Below are positions 36,501 to 46,083 of a DNA stretch of 64,000 nt, one piece after another. The translations under genes were made by a program, and so were the position numbers. The notes beneath the pieces are model-generated. The model worked only from the letters and a program-made list of their open reading frames with translations. It had not been told where the DNA came from and made no database searches. Within the stretch, counting starts at the first letter, position 1, and each line of letters starts with the position of its first letter. The stretch comes from DVED01 sp963838375 (GTDB lineage: Bacteria; Cyanobacteriota; Cyanobacteriia; Cyanobacteriales; Geitlerinemataceae): positions 124,001 through 188,000 of the forward strand of contig CAWIQY010000016.1 in the NCBI GenBank assembly GCA_963838375.1, written 5' to 3'.

Positions 36501-36722
36501 ATGTCTTCAGTCTTTGTTGTTGCTTTAATCACCGCGATCGTTGCCGGCTACATCTACCTGAATGTGACCGAAGAAGTGCCCCGCATCAGCGCCCTGGGCA
36601 TTGCGGCTCTCTGCTTTATCCTCGATCTGATTCTCGCACCTTGGCCAGTTCAGCTCATCGTCCTCACCCTAGTGCTGACCGTACCTCGTCGGTTTCTCGC
36701 CTCAACATCGGATAGATTTTAA
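36501..36722 (+). CDS. Small two-span membrane protein, unknown function
   Basis: A 73-residue hydrophobic protein with two membrane segments (about residues 2-21 and 31-64, the second perhaps two short helices). I use the ATG at 36501; an in-frame TTG at 36492 is possible. Conserved-looking but unrecognised. Confidence 0.55.
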   Translation: MSSVFVVALITAIVAGYIYLNVTEEVPRISALGIAALCFILDLILAPWPVQLIVLTLVLTVPRRFLASTSDRF

Positions 36723-36895
36723 CCGGTTAAAATCTAGGCGGGATAACCGATACGCATCGCCCTATAAACGCCCTACAAACAAGGATGGGTAGAGGCAAAG
36801 TATTGGGATCGCAATTTATGGGTTTGCGCCGTAATGTCGATCGCCAAAAGCCTTGCCCTTCCCCGGTGAGAAATTCTCGAGAGAGAAAGAATGCC

Positions 36896-38329
36896 CTAAT
36901 GCGTGGCTAAAGCGCGTTTGTAGGCTTCGTCCAAAACCTCCGAGAGGGTGGGATGGGTATGAACGTTGAATGCTAGTTCGTTTACCGATTGGCGGTTGGC
37001 GATCGCATTTGCCGCTTCTTGAATCAAATCGGCAGCGTGAAGACCAAAAATGTGGACTCCCAAAAGTTCTCCCGTATCCTTACGGTAGATGACCTTGGCA
37101 ATTCCGTCCGTTTCGCCCTCTGCCAGCGCCTTAGAATTTGCTTTAAAATACGTCCGCGCCGTTGCCACCTCGAACCCTTCAGCTTTTCCCAGTTCCTTGG
37201 CATCCGGTTCCGTCAATCCCACAAAACTCATCTCCGGATGAGTAAATGCTGCTGCCGGAATGCTGAGATAATCGACTTGTCGGGGATGACCGCAAATGGT
37301 TTCGACAACAGCCACACCCTGTGCCGAGGCGGCGTGGGCTAGCATCATTTTACCCGTCGCATCGCCGATCGCCCACAAGTTGGCAATCGGTTCTCCATTT
37401 GCCAACACCGCTAAATTATCATCCACCGGAATGAAACCCCGTCGATCGGTTTCGACCCCCACTGCTGCCAAATTCAAATTCTGGGTATAGGGAATGCGTC
37501 CCGTTGCCACCAAGCAGGCATCGACTTCCAGTACATCCACCAATTCTTTGGTTTTAGTATCGGCTAACTCAATGACCACAGGCGAACCCGGCGTAATTTT
37601 CCGGGCGAGAACCCCAGACATCGTTTCGATATCGCGAGATTGCAGCAACACCCGTTGGGCTAATTTGGCGATATCAGGATCGAAGGTGGGCATAATTTTG
37701 TCCAACGCTTCGATAATGGTAATTTCGCAACCCAACGCCGAATACACATCGGCAAACTCTAAGCCAATATACCCGCTGCCAATAATGGCAACCCACTGGG
37801 GTAAGGTTTCTAGTTTCAGGGCATCGTCGCTGGTGAAGACCGTTTTGCCGTCGATTTCGATGCCGGGAGGGACGAAGGGAATCGAACCGGGGGCGAGGAT
37901 GATATGTTCGGCGGTGAACGTTTTTTCGCCCTCGGGGGTGTCTACCGCGACTTTTTGAGATGCCGCGATTTTGCCCCAACCTTGGATGACATCCACACCC
38001 AAGCGTTTGAGGCTGTTGGACATATTGCCTCGGATGGTGGAAACTAGGTTAGCCGCATGATTGGCGATCGCTTGTCGATCGAAAGAAATACCGCCAATTT
38101 GAATCCCCATGCTTTGTAGGTGATGGGCTTTGTGCAACTCCCGCACCCGTCCGGCAGCAGCTAGCAAGGCTTTGGAGGGGATACAGCCGCGATTGATGCA
38201 GGTTCCACCCATTTCAGCCGCTTCAACGATCGCCGTTTTTAAGCCTTTGTCCACTGCGTGGAGGGCGGCACCATGCCCGCCAACCCCTGCGCCGATAATA
38301 ATCAAATCGTAATCGAATCCCTGACTCAT
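36896..38329 (-). CDS. lpdA: Dihydrolipoyl dehydrogenase (E3)
   Basis: A 477-residue flavoprotein that reoxidises lipoamide in pyruvate dehydrogenase and the glycine cleavage system. Visible: FAD-binding GxGxxG (IIIGAGVGGHGAALHA), the redox disulfide GGTCINRGCIPSK, a second dinucleotide site (AIIGSGYIGLEFA), ATGRIPYT, AIGDATGKMMLAH, and the C-terminal catalytic His-Glu (HTHPTLSE). The ATG at 38329 has a GGAGAGG ribosome site and gives the normal length; the longer frame to 38410 is not conserved. Confidence 0.95.
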   Translation of the reverse strand: MSQGFDYDLIIIGAGVGGHGAALHAVDKGLKTAIVEAAEMGGTCINRGCIPSKALLAAAGRVRELHKAHHLQSMGIQIGGISFDRQAIANHAANLVSTIRGNMSNSLKRLGVDVIQGWGKIAASQKVAVDTPEGEKTFTAEHIILAPGSIPFVPPGIEIDGKTVFTSDDALKLETLPQWVAIIGSGYIGLEFADVYSALGCEITIIEALDKIMPTFDPDIAKLAQRVLLQSRDIETMSGVLARKITPGSPVVIELADTKTKELVDVLEVDACLVATGRIPYTQNLNLAAVGVETDRRGFIPVDDNLAVLANGEPIANLWAIGDATGKMMLAHAASAQGVAVVETICGHPRQVDYLSIPAAAFTHPEMSFVGLTEPDAKELGKAEGFEVATARTYFKANSKALAEGETDGIAKVIYRKDTGELLGVHIFGLHAADLIQEAANAIANRQSVNELAFNVHTHPTLSEVLDEAYKRALATH

Positions 38330-38597
38330 GCGCCTCTCCGGTAACATTGCCCTATTTATTGTTATCCAGAGAGGGGCGATCGGACAATAGTCCCATTCTG
38401 CCAACAGCACCCAACTTGGGCAACGGGCATTCGTTGTCCTTATTGTACGTCCATGGATACGGCGTTAGTGGCATTCGATCGAAATTGCATTAGTATAACG
38501 ATCGAGATGGAAATGCGCCCCGGCAGAGTGCAGCAACATTCTACCGAGACGACTTCTCCCAAGTCCGAATACACCGAACTCGGAACAACTTAATCGT

Positions 38598-38813
38598 ATG
38601 CTAAAACCTAGATACGACGAAGAAGAAGATAAATCTCGCCATGCTGCTGCCAGTCGCAAAGACTGCGAAGAGATGCAGAAAAAGTATGGATAGCAGCTCC
38701 TGGATGTTAAGTTTATCGGTGGAAACCTTCTTGAAGTAGATTGCGTTTTTAAAGGTAAAACAGAGTTTCCCCAATCATTTTACAATACCGACCAGGAGGA
38801 AGAAGATGCGTAA
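38598..38813 (+). pseudogene. Small gene interrupted by an in-frame amber codon
   Basis: A 71-codon frame starting ATG at 38598 (MLKPRYDEEEDKSRHAAASR) is broken only by TAG at 38691-38693, after QKKYG. It continues open (QLLDVKFIGGNLLEVDCVFK) to TAA at 38811-38813, which overlaps the start of the next gene at 38806. The tight overlap and continued coding character after TAG suggest one real gene with TGG changed to TAG, a sequence error, or readthrough. Function unknown. Confidence 0.5.
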
Positions 38814-39240
38814 GTGGATTGTTTTCAAAGCCACCGGAAAGGAACAGGACTGGAAAAACCGCAAATTTGCACATAGTGGTTCTCTAACCAACATTATTGC
38901 CGAACATTTTGATTCGTCTAACAGCGAGATTCCCGAACCTGGATATCGCCCGCCAGAGTTTATCCGAGTCGAACAGTTTACTGACCCGCAATACCCAGCC
39001 GCTAAAACTCACTATCGCCAAGGAGATTGGGAAGTTGTGCGGGTTGAAACCTACGAACATGAAGTGGGTAGACCTTATGCAGAATACGATCTAATTGTGG
39101 TCTGCTACTGCCAATATAATCCCATTAACGCCCCTCTCAAACCCATGCCAGAGCGACAAGTTTTGATCGATTCTTTTGGTGGAGATCAAGAGGCTTACGA
39201 TCGATGGCTAACGTCTCAAAAAACACCAACTGAAGTTTAG
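38806..39240 (+). CDS. Hypothetical protein, 144 residues
   Basis: A soluble, aromatic-rich protein with an excellent ribosome site (AGGAGGAAGAAG before the ATG). It starts with MRKWIVFKATGKEQDW and contains GYRPPEFIRVEQF and DLIVVCYCQYNPI. No family recognised. It is translationally coupled to the interrupted small gene just upstream, which it overlaps by eight bases. Confidence 0.65.
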   Translation: MRKWIVFKATGKEQDWKNRKFAHSGSLTNIIAEHFDSSNSEIPEPGYRPPEFIRVEQFTDPQYPAAKTHYRQGDWEVVRVETYEHEVGRPYAEYDLIVVCYCQYNPINAPLKPMPERQVLIDSFGGDQEAYDRWLTSQKTPTEV

Positions 39241-39275
39241 CTCAATTTGAAAGGAAAATATCCGTCGCATAAAAA

Positions 39276-39299
39276 AAGAGGGGCAAGAATGCCCCTCTT
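39276..39299 (-). terminator. Terminator of the Bax-inhibitor-like gene
   Basis: A perfect 10-bp stem AAGAGGGGCA/TGCCCCTCTT with a 4-base loop. On the minus strand it is followed by a T-tract (A7 on the plus strand). It lies between two convergent genes and may serve both. Confidence 0.8.
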
Positions 39300-39317
39300 C
39301 GTTACCCAATATTGTGT

Positions 39318-40046
39318 TTAATCGCGACCATTAATCGCAATCAATAGGCGCAGAATAAACACAAACAAGTTAATGTAGGTTAAGTACATCGACAGAGCAG
39401 CGGACAAATACTGCTCATCCTGATAGGTTCGAGGCAAAATATAGAAGTCTACTACCGCTGCCCCAGCAAACAGGAAGACACCGATACCCGAAATTCCAAT
39501 TTCTAACCAAGTGGGCGTATGAACGCCAAAGAATGCCAACAGAACTTGTCCCACCAAAACCACCAACAGAGCAATCACGCCCAGTTGTACGGTTTTGGTC
39601 AAGGCGAAACCGTCTTCTTCGGATAAGTTAGACCCGATTTGGCGGGCGGCGACAAAGGTGATGCCACAACCGAGGGCTGCCATACCAATTCCCGCGACTC
39701 CCACTCCGGGGGTGGCAACAGCAAGGGAAACCAAGCCTGTCAGCGTATAGCCAGAAAGCAAGCTGTAGGTTGCCAGCAACGGCAGCGCTGTACTGTTGTT
39801 GCCTTTTGCTGCGACGTTCTGGGCGAGGAAAAAGAGAGCGAGTTCGGCAATCAATGCGCCCCAAAAGGTAGGCATGAAGATTGCCGGATTATTTTGTAGG
39901 ACTTGAAGTCCGCCGTAGGTTCCCAAGGCGGTGAGCACCAAACCGCCGCCAACGTAGGGGAGGGCATTGGCAATGACGTTGGGTCCAACAAGTGATTGCT
40001 GTTTAGCCTGTTTAAAGGCGGCGCGAAAGTTACTGGTGTTACTCAT
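39318..40046 (-). CDS. Bax inhibitor-1/YccA family membrane protein
   Basis: A 242-residue protein with about seven membrane helices. The layout and the C-terminal end (VVDFYILPRTY, then LSMYLTYINLFVFILRLL) match the BI-1/YccA/TMBIM family, which in bacteria includes calcium-leak channels and regulators of the FtsH protease. The acidic residues (Asp in VVDFYIL, Asp in EEDG) are in place. Monocistronic, with its own terminator. Confidence 0.9.
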   Translation of the reverse strand: MSNTSNFRAAFKQAKQQSLVGPNVIANALPYVGGGLVLTALGTYGGLQVLQNNPAIFMPTFWGALIAELALFFLAQNVAAKGNNSTALPLLATYSLLSGYTLTGLVSLAVATPGVGVAGIGMAALGCGITFVAARQIGSNLSEEDGFALTKTVQLGVIALLVVLVGQVLLAFFGVHTPTWLEIGISGIGVFLFAGAAVVDFYILPRTYQDEQYLSAALSMYLTYINLFVFILRLLIAINGRD

Positions 40047-40074
40047 CGTTCAAACTTTAAGGTATTCGAGATAA

Positions 40075-40234
40075 TATAGCAGTCGCCACTTGGGTGTTTG
40101 ACATGGTAGACGGGCGAAGACGGGCGAAGACGGGCGAAGCATTTGCATGATGCTTGTTGATTCATACATGACAATTCTTAGCAAATGCTTCGCCCCTACC
40201 CAAATTTGTCCTAACCGCCTTGGCGGTTGCTATA
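40075..40234. mobile_element. Candidate MITE, 160 bp, with nested inverted and tandem repeats
   Basis: Ends are TATAGCAGTCGCCA (40075-40088) and TGGCGGTTGCTATA (40221-40234), inverted repeats with two mismatches. Inside lie a perfect 15-bp inverted repeat GGGCGAAGCATTTGC (40132-40146) / GCAAATGCTTCGCCC (40181-40195) and the tandem GACGGGCGAA array. The segment has no coding potential. Two repeats nested in one another suggest a composite or serial insertion. Confidence 0.5.
40109..40138. repeat. Three tandem copies of GACGGGCGAA
   Basis: Three perfect 10-bp copies, 40109-40118, 40119-40128 and 40129-40138, leading directly into the left arm of the inner inverted repeat. Confidence 0.9.
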
Positions 40235-40403
40235 TCTGGGCTTCAGTATTGCAATTACTTTAATTTTAACGCGAGTTGAGGATAAGGGGCTCTTCCTTTG
40301 GTTATAGCTCGTTTTTCTAGCATATCTTCGCCATCTCTCGGGTAGGTGGCAACGGCGACTTCATCCAATTGACCCAATTATCACTTCAATGTCTGCCGTT
40401 CCC

Positions 40404-41513
40404 CTATGATGGTTTGAGAATGCTCCGAGTGACCGCATCGCCGATCGCCCCAATGGGTAAAATATGTCGAACTGCTCCTAACTCGATCGCTTCTTTTGGC
40501 ATACCAAAAACGGCGCTGGTAGGTTCATTTTGAGCGATCGTGACTCCCCCGGCATTGGCGATTGCTTGCATCCCTTGTGCGCCATCTTTTCCCATCCCGG
40601 TTAACAGTACACCCATGGATTTTGCACCGTAAGATTTGGCGATGGAATTAAACAGCACCGTGACGGAAGGTCGATGTCCCGAACACGGCGGTTCTAGAGA
40701 GTAAATGACTCTGCCACTGGCTGTTATTTCTAAATGTCGATTTTCTGGGGGAAAATAGATGCAACCCGGTTGGATGATTTCGCCCGTTTTCGCAATACTA
40801 ACCGGCAGGCGACATTCTGAGGCTAACCAATCAACTAACCCGGCTAGAAATCCCAAACTGATATGCTGAACACAAATCACTGGGACTCGAAAGTCTTCTG
40901 GTAATTGAGATAGAATCGATCGTAAGGCTTGGGGACCTCCCGTTGAAGCACCAATGCCAACAATATCGATCGGTAAACTCGGGAAATCGGCATTTTCGAT
41001 CGCCGCTCTAGGTGCAAATGAATCGGATAAATCCGTAAAATTTAAATAGTTTTGTTCTAGCGGAAGTCGATTCCGAGTTATATGCGTTTGGCGACGATGT
41101 AACGCAAAAACAGTAACACCCGCCAGCACCTTGATTTTTGAAATTAACTCTTTTTTAATAGCGATCAAATCAGCCGTCACTCCGGACATCGGTTTGGGGA
41201 GGACATCGACAGCTCCGGCTTCGAGCAAGCGAAATACATTTTGAGTATCCTGGGTTTGGACTTCCGCACTAAGAACTAAAATCGGTCGAGGAAAGTTTGC
41301 CATCACTTCTCTAATAAATTCTATCCCATCCATTTCCGGCATTTTTAAGTCAGTACAAATGACTTGAGGATGCATTTTAGGAATGAGCGCTAGCGCTTCT
41401 CGAGCGTTGCGAGCTGTTCCTGCCACTTCAATGTCGGGTGTCGAGTCGAGAAGCCGTTTAAGAATCATCAAAACGACTGGAGAATCGTCAACCAGTAATA
41501 CTTGAATAGGCAT
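40404..41513 (-). CDS. cheB: Chemotaxis protein-glutamate methylesterase CheB
   Basis: A 369-residue CheB. N-terminal receiver with Asp55 (VICTDLKMPEMDG) and Lys107 (PKPM), linker, then the methylesterase domain with Ser in GIGASTGGPQAL, His in CVQHISLGF and Asp in LLTGMGKDGAQGM, the catalytic triad. It removes methyl groups from chemoreceptor glutamates. It follows the CheA gene at 41619-44369 by 105 bases on the same strand; no cheR or receptor gene is adjacent. Confidence 0.95.
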   Translation of the reverse strand: MPIQVLLVDDSPVVLMILKRLLDSTPDIEVAGTARNAREALALIPKMHPQVICTDLKMPEMDGIEFIREVMANFPRPILVLSAEVQTQDTQNVFRLLEAGAVDVLPKPMSGVTADLIAIKKELISKIKVLAGVTVFALHRRQTHITRNRLPLEQNYLNFTDLSDSFAPRAAIENADFPSLPIDIVGIGASTGGPQALRSILSQLPEDFRVPVICVQHISLGFLAGLVDWLASECRLPVSIAKTGEIIQPGCIYFPPENRHLEITASGRVIYSLEPPCSGHRPSVTVLFNSIAKSYGAKSMGVLLTGMGKDGAQGMQAIANAGGVTIAQNEPTSAVFGMPKEAIELGAVRHILPIGAIGDAVTRSILKPS

Positions 41514-41618
41514 AGGAGCTGCAATAATTTAGATGTCTTTTAAAAAATAATGTCAAGCAACTTCTTTTTTTTAGTTGAAATCCAACTAGAGTAAGAGACA
41601 GTGTAGACAATATAATTT

Positions 41619-44369
41619 TCAAATTAACTGTCTCAAAGTTTCTAACAAAACCTCACGATCGAAACTATTTTTGGGAATATAGGCATTGGCTCCCACTTCG
41701 ACCCCTTTTCGGCGATCGACATCCGTTGCTAGGGACGTTACCAAAATAATCGGTAACTCGTTATATTCCGGGTACTGGCGAATTCGAGCCGTCAGTTCTA
41801 AACCATCCATATTCGGCATTTGGATATCGGAAACAACCGCATCAAAATCACGAGTTTTTAACTGATTAAAACCATCTAATCCATCCACGGCTGTCACCAC
41901 TTCATACCCCGCACCTTCTAGAATTCGTTTTTCCTGAGTGCGGGTGGCGATCGAATCTTCAACTAATAAAATAACCTGTTTTCTCGGCTCGGGTTCGATC
42001 GATTTTCTAGACCGAATGGAAACTGTCAAAGATCTCCCCGACGCGATCAAATCTTGGGGAGCGAGCACCGCACACACTTCTCCCGTTCCCAAAATCGTCG
42101 CGCCGGAAACATTTCGCACCCGTTTGAGCAACCGACTTTGCGGTTTTAGAATCACATCTTGACGATCGAGCAGCGCATCCACCCAGACTCCCAACCGATC
42201 TTTTCCCACCCGAATAATCACGCAAGGCTGCTTTCGTGAATCCGTTTCACAGAGAGTCCCAACCGGGTCTCTCACTGAGAGCAAATCTGCCAGAAAAACC
42301 ACGGGAATCGGTCGATCTTCGAGTAAAATATGAGAACGACCTTCCAGAGTAAAAGTGCGATCGCCATCAATCCATAGCATCGTTTCCACGCATTCTAACG
42401 GCAAAGCATAGGTGATACCCTCGACAACTAGCAACAGCACCGGAACAGTTGCCAAGGCAATCCCAAACTGCAACCGGAGGATACAACCTTGTCCCGGTTG
42501 AGATTGGATTTGAATCGACCCTTTCAAGCGTTCGACATTGGCGCGAACCACATCCATCCCCACTCCCCGACCCGAAACTTCGGTGACAAAACTACGGGTG
42601 GAAAATCCCGGCTGAAAAATCAGAGATTGGATGTGGTCTGAGTTCATCGCCGCCAGTTCTTCTGCGCGATAGAGACCCCGATCGATCGCCTTTTGCTTCA
42701 CTTTTTCCCGATCGATTCCCCGTCCGTCATCCATCACTTCAATTATCACATTCGTCGCCGTTTGATAACCCCGCAACCCCAAACGCGCCGTTGCAGATTT
42801 GCCTTGACGCTCTCGTTCGTAAGGAGATTCAATTCCGTGATCGATCGCATTTTGTAAAATGTGCATCAACGGATCTTTGAGATCTTCCAGAATCCGCTTA
42901 TCCACCCGTGTATCGCCACCCGTCACCACAAAATCCACTTCCTTACCCAATTTCTCGGATAAATTCCGGACCATGCGAGGATACAGGTTGAAAATACTCG
43001 ATAACGGCAACAACCGCAGCGTCCGAATTCCCTCTTCTAAATCCCTAGAAATCGCCTGCAATCGCTCGGCATCTTCTGCCACAGAATTTCGCAATTGCGA
43101 GGCTAGGGTTTTCACCTCCTCCCATTGTTGGGTGCGCGTCAATCCCCGGTTTGTGCCCCGTGTTAGGGTGAGCGAGCATTGAGGAAACTGTCCTTTCCCA
43201 GAATTCTCCTCGAGAGAACTATGATGGTTTAAAGCTTCCCGGCTCCACTTTTCCCACACACCCACCAGTTCCTGCATTTGAGCCAAGCGATGAGCCATGC
43301 GGGTTTGCGCCACGATCAGTTCCCCCGCTTGAGTCATCAACGTGTCGAGGTATCGAGTCTCTACGCGAATGGTGTCGATGCGATAGTCCGGTTTTGGGGG
43401 AGGAATGTTAGGGGTGAATGAGGAGAGTGGTGTGGGTTCGGATTCAGGTTCGGAGGTTTGGGGAGGATTGCCGAGCGTTTGCATCTCTTCCTGGCATCCA
43501 TCTTGGGTTAACCGAGACAGTTCTTGAGACAGATCGATATCCGAAGGTTCTCCGGTGACGGCTTCGCGAGCCAATTGACGGATGGCATCAACTCCACGAT
43601 ACAATCGATCGCTGAGTTCTCGAGATAGGCGAATTTTCCCCTCTTTGACGGGGATTAATTGGTGTTCCCATTCGTGCGCCAAGGGTACGATATCCTCGAC
43701 GCCTAACATCCCGGCATCGCCTTTGATGCTATGAATTTCCCGCAGCAATTCTTCGAGTCGATCCCGATCCTCGGGGTGCTTTTCCAGGTGCAGCAGTCCG
43801 TTATCCAACTTTTGTAAATGCTCCTCGCAGGCGATTTTGAACGTGTAGCGCAGTTCGTCATCGTCGATGTAAGCGGTTTTCCGGGCTGGGGAACTCTGCC
43901 CGTCGATCGCCGTCTCCCCATTAAGATCGTCTTGAGCAACGCCTGGTTCTTCTGTCTGGGGTGGGGAAGAGATCGATCGCTCCTTTGCTCCTGCCGCCCC
44001 CATTAAGTTGGCGAGTATGTAGAAGGAATTGACACCCGAAGGTTCTCCGGTGATGGCTTCGGCAACCAGTTGGCGAATGGCGTTGAATGCCAGAGAGAGA
44101 CGATCTCCGAGATCTGAGGAGAACCGTTGGTTACCCGTGGCGATCGTTTTCAGTATATGCCCGATTTGGTGGGTTAAAGGCGCTAAGTTTTTCAGTTCCA
44201 ACGCCTGGACATTTTCGTGTAGGATACCGATGGCGCCGAGCATAGCATCTAGTCGATCGCGATCGTCCGGATGCTTGTCCAGATATACGATTCCTTCTTC
44301 TAAAACGTGTAATTGCTCGTTGCTAGACTCCTCAAACGTCGATCGCAGATCTTCGTCCTCAATCCTCAT
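41619..44369 (-). CDS. Second hybrid CheA histidine kinase with two Hpt-like domains
   Basis: A 916-residue hybrid kinase. The second Hpt-like domain (about residues 170-275) has the phospho-His213 (REIHSIKGDAGMLG). The first (about 1-110) shares the same helical pattern (VLEEGIVYLDKHPDDRDRL) but lacks the HSxKG site. After a Pro-rich linker come the dimerisation region (LDTLMTQAGELIVAQT), the HATPase (HILQNAIDHGIE, MDDGRGID, GRGVGMDVVR), a CheW domain and a C-terminal receiver (LLVEDSIATRTQEK, DAVVSDIQMPNMDG, IPKNSF). It forms a pair with cheB downstream. Its chemoreceptor must be elsewhere, or it may share the MCP of the 8.7-kb operon. Confidence 0.9.
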   Translation of the reverse strand: MRIEDEDLRSTFEESSNEQLHVLEEGIVYLDKHPDDRDRLDAMLGAIGILHENVQALELKNLAPLTHQIGHILKTIATGNQRFSSDLGDRLSLAFNAIRQLVAEAITGEPSGVNSFYILANLMGAAGAKERSISSPPQTEEPGVAQDDLNGETAIDGQSSPARKTAYIDDDELRYTFKIACEEHLQKLDNGLLHLEKHPEDRDRLEELLREIHSIKGDAGMLGVEDIVPLAHEWEHQLIPVKEGKIRLSRELSDRLYRGVDAIRQLAREAVTGEPSDIDLSQELSRLTQDGCQEEMQTLGNPPQTSEPESEPTPLSSFTPNIPPPKPDYRIDTIRVETRYLDTLMTQAGELIVAQTRMAHRLAQMQELVGVWEKWSREALNHHSSLEENSGKGQFPQCSLTLTRGTNRGLTRTQQWEEVKTLASQLRNSVAEDAERLQAISRDLEEGIRTLRLLPLSSIFNLYPRMVRNLSEKLGKEVDFVVTGGDTRVDKRILEDLKDPLMHILQNAIDHGIESPYERERQGKSATARLGLRGYQTATNVIIEVMDDGRGIDREKVKQKAIDRGLYRAEELAAMNSDHIQSLIFQPGFSTRSFVTEVSGRGVGMDVVRANVERLKGSIQIQSQPGQGCILRLQFGIALATVPVLLLVVEGITYALPLECVETMLWIDGDRTFTLEGRSHILLEDRPIPVVFLADLLSVRDPVGTLCETDSRKQPCVIIRVGKDRLGVWVDALLDRQDVILKPQSRLLKRVRNVSGATILGTGEVCAVLAPQDLIASGRSLTVSIRSRKSIEPEPRKQVILLVEDSIATRTQEKRILEGAGYEVVTAVDGLDGFNQLKTRDFDAVVSDIQMPNMDGLELTARIRQYPEYNELPIILVTSLATDVDRRKGVEVGANAYIPKNSFDREVLLETLRQLI

Positions 44370-44757
44370 TTTGGCTTTATTCCAACCTTTTGTTCTATTG
44401 TATTCTCGGTTAGAATTGTGCCAATCGATCTCGATGGCTTTAACCCGAATTGGGCAGACATAAAAACTGGGACATCTGACCCCACAAGTCTAGATACCCC
44501 AGCTGTAGCGTACAGTTGAGAACCATTAAGATCTTTGACGTTAAACTCGAAACCGAGTTCCGTCAGAAGAGAAGCCCTCACACCACCTGACCACATTAGA
44601 TTTTAAAATACGATTTAGAGATCGATCTTGGGTCTGTGACACTTACGATAACGTCACTCGACAATCCCCGATCGCTCGCAGATAGGACGTTTATAGATCT
44701 TTGCGACTATCGAGTTTCGAGTCTGTCGCGATCGCTCTTTTCCACCCCATTCAATGC
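44370..44757. other. Intergenic region upstream of the second CheA gene
   Basis: A 388-base gap without a convincing gene. The open frame at 44366-44596 shows no family features. Presumably it contains the promoter of the CheA-CheB pair; no motif stands out. Confidence 0.3.
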
Positions 44758-45870
44758 TTAAATGTTGGGTTCCCCGTCCGATTCTGTGGGCAAGGTATCC
44801 ACCGATCGATCGACTTCTAGTGTACTGAGGATCGATCTCCCGGTTTCGACAAGCTGGTTATACGTCTCGATTTTCTGCTCGTAGGTTTCGACTTGCTGAT
44901 TAAACCGATCCACCCGATCTTGATGTTCTTGTACCTGCCTGTTGTAATCGTTGACTTCGGCATTGTAACGAGATTGGACTCGATCGAACTCGGACACTAG
45001 ACTGGGATCTCCCTGTCGGATTAACCACTCTGCCTGTTCTTTCAAATTCATTAGATCGGACCGCATCCCAGCGAGATTCTGCGCGCGGTTGTTTAACTCG
45101 TCAGAAACCTGCCGAACGAGGGTCGCCTCTTCCTTCAGGCTGGCTTCTAATGTCTCAATTTCGGGTTTCAACTGGTTGGCTTGTGCATCTAGCTGGTTCA
45201 ACGTACCTTGAGAGCTTTCAGCTAAGGCGACAACCTGCTGTCGATCGATAAAATATCTCTGGTAATGTTTTTCTAGTTGGGGATCTCGAAGATCGGACAA
45301 TTCTACACCCAAATGAGAGTGTAATTCATTCAGGTAAATGTCAGAATCACCGGCTTCATACTGCTCGAGCAGTGCCAACAAGTTTGGATCTTCCACCCAT
45401 TGCTTCGCCGCTTTGAGTTTGGGAGCGAGCCAGTCGCGCTCGGCTTGGCTTAATTGACGATAAGCCGCATGGAGCATCTCGTGAGCCGCTGTCACTTCCA
45501 TCGTGCCTTGCAGGCGCTCATCGGAAACGGCTTGGATGAGGATTTTGCCCCCAAACCGATTACTACTGTAGCAACCCAAAATAATCGCTTTTTTGAGAGT
45601 ATGGTGGGTTTTCCCACACTGGGTACGAAAACTTTCTTTGGGTACGATTTGAGGCTCTTGTTGATAAAACAATTTCTCAGCTTCCGGTGTCATCATGGTT
45701 GCTGTTGCCAATTGCTCGACTTCGGGCGAGGGAGGTTGAAAAAAGTTGTCAAGAAACTTTTTTCCGTAACCGATCGAGATGACGCATCCTAACACAGCAA
45801 CCCACGAGACGATCCCGGTTGAGCGCCATGATTTAGATCTCGATCTTCTGTGGGGATGTTTCGACACCAT
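44758..45870 (-). CDS. Membrane-anchored HExxH protein with coiled-coil C-terminus
   Basis: A 370-residue protein. One N-terminal membrane segment (about residues 17-36) leaves the rest outside the cytoplasm. A zinc-metallopeptidase-like motif HEMLH is at 130-134 (AAHEMLHAAYRQL), with acidic candidates for a third ligand further on (NELHSHLGVELSD). Residues about 225-345 are coiled coil. Cys85 and Cys100 flank the region before the motif. I do not recognise a named family; a periplasmic metalloprotease is a reasonable inference. Confidence 0.6.
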   Translation of the reverse strand: MVSKHPHRRSRSKSWRSTGIVSWVAVLGCVISIGYGKKFLDNFFQPPSPEVEQLATATMMTPEAEKLFYQQEPQIVPKESFRTQCGKTHHTLKKAIILGCYSSNRFGGKILIQAVSDERLQGTMEVTAAHEMLHAAYRQLSQAERDWLAPKLKAAKQWVEDPNLLALLEQYEAGDSDIYLNELHSHLGVELSDLRDPQLEKHYQRYFIDRQQVVALAESSQGTLNQLDAQANQLKPEIETLEASLKEEATLVRQVSDELNNRAQNLAGMRSDLMNLKEQAEWLIRQGDPSLVSEFDRVQSRYNAEVNDYNRQVQEHQDRVDRFNQQVETYEQKIETYNQLVETGRSILSTLEVDRSVDTLPTESDGEPNI

Positions 45871-46083
45871 TCAATCGCGTGATAATTTAATGTATTTGCG
45901 TTCTGCTACAGCAACCGATCGATCGGGGTTTGACAATGTTATTGGTCATCCTGTTGGCGAATGAATCGGGAGCGTTTGGGTGCGGATGCGCGATTTCTTC
46001 TGTTCCATTCTACAAAACTCATGGGCGCTCGCCCGGAGCTTAAACGATGAAATCCCCACACCCAAACCGGCTTTGGCGAACGG

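Noticed and set aside
44366..44596. 76-codon minus-strand frame just upstream of the second CheA gene
   Set aside because: No ribosome site, no hydrophobic or domain pattern, and it overlaps the CheA start.
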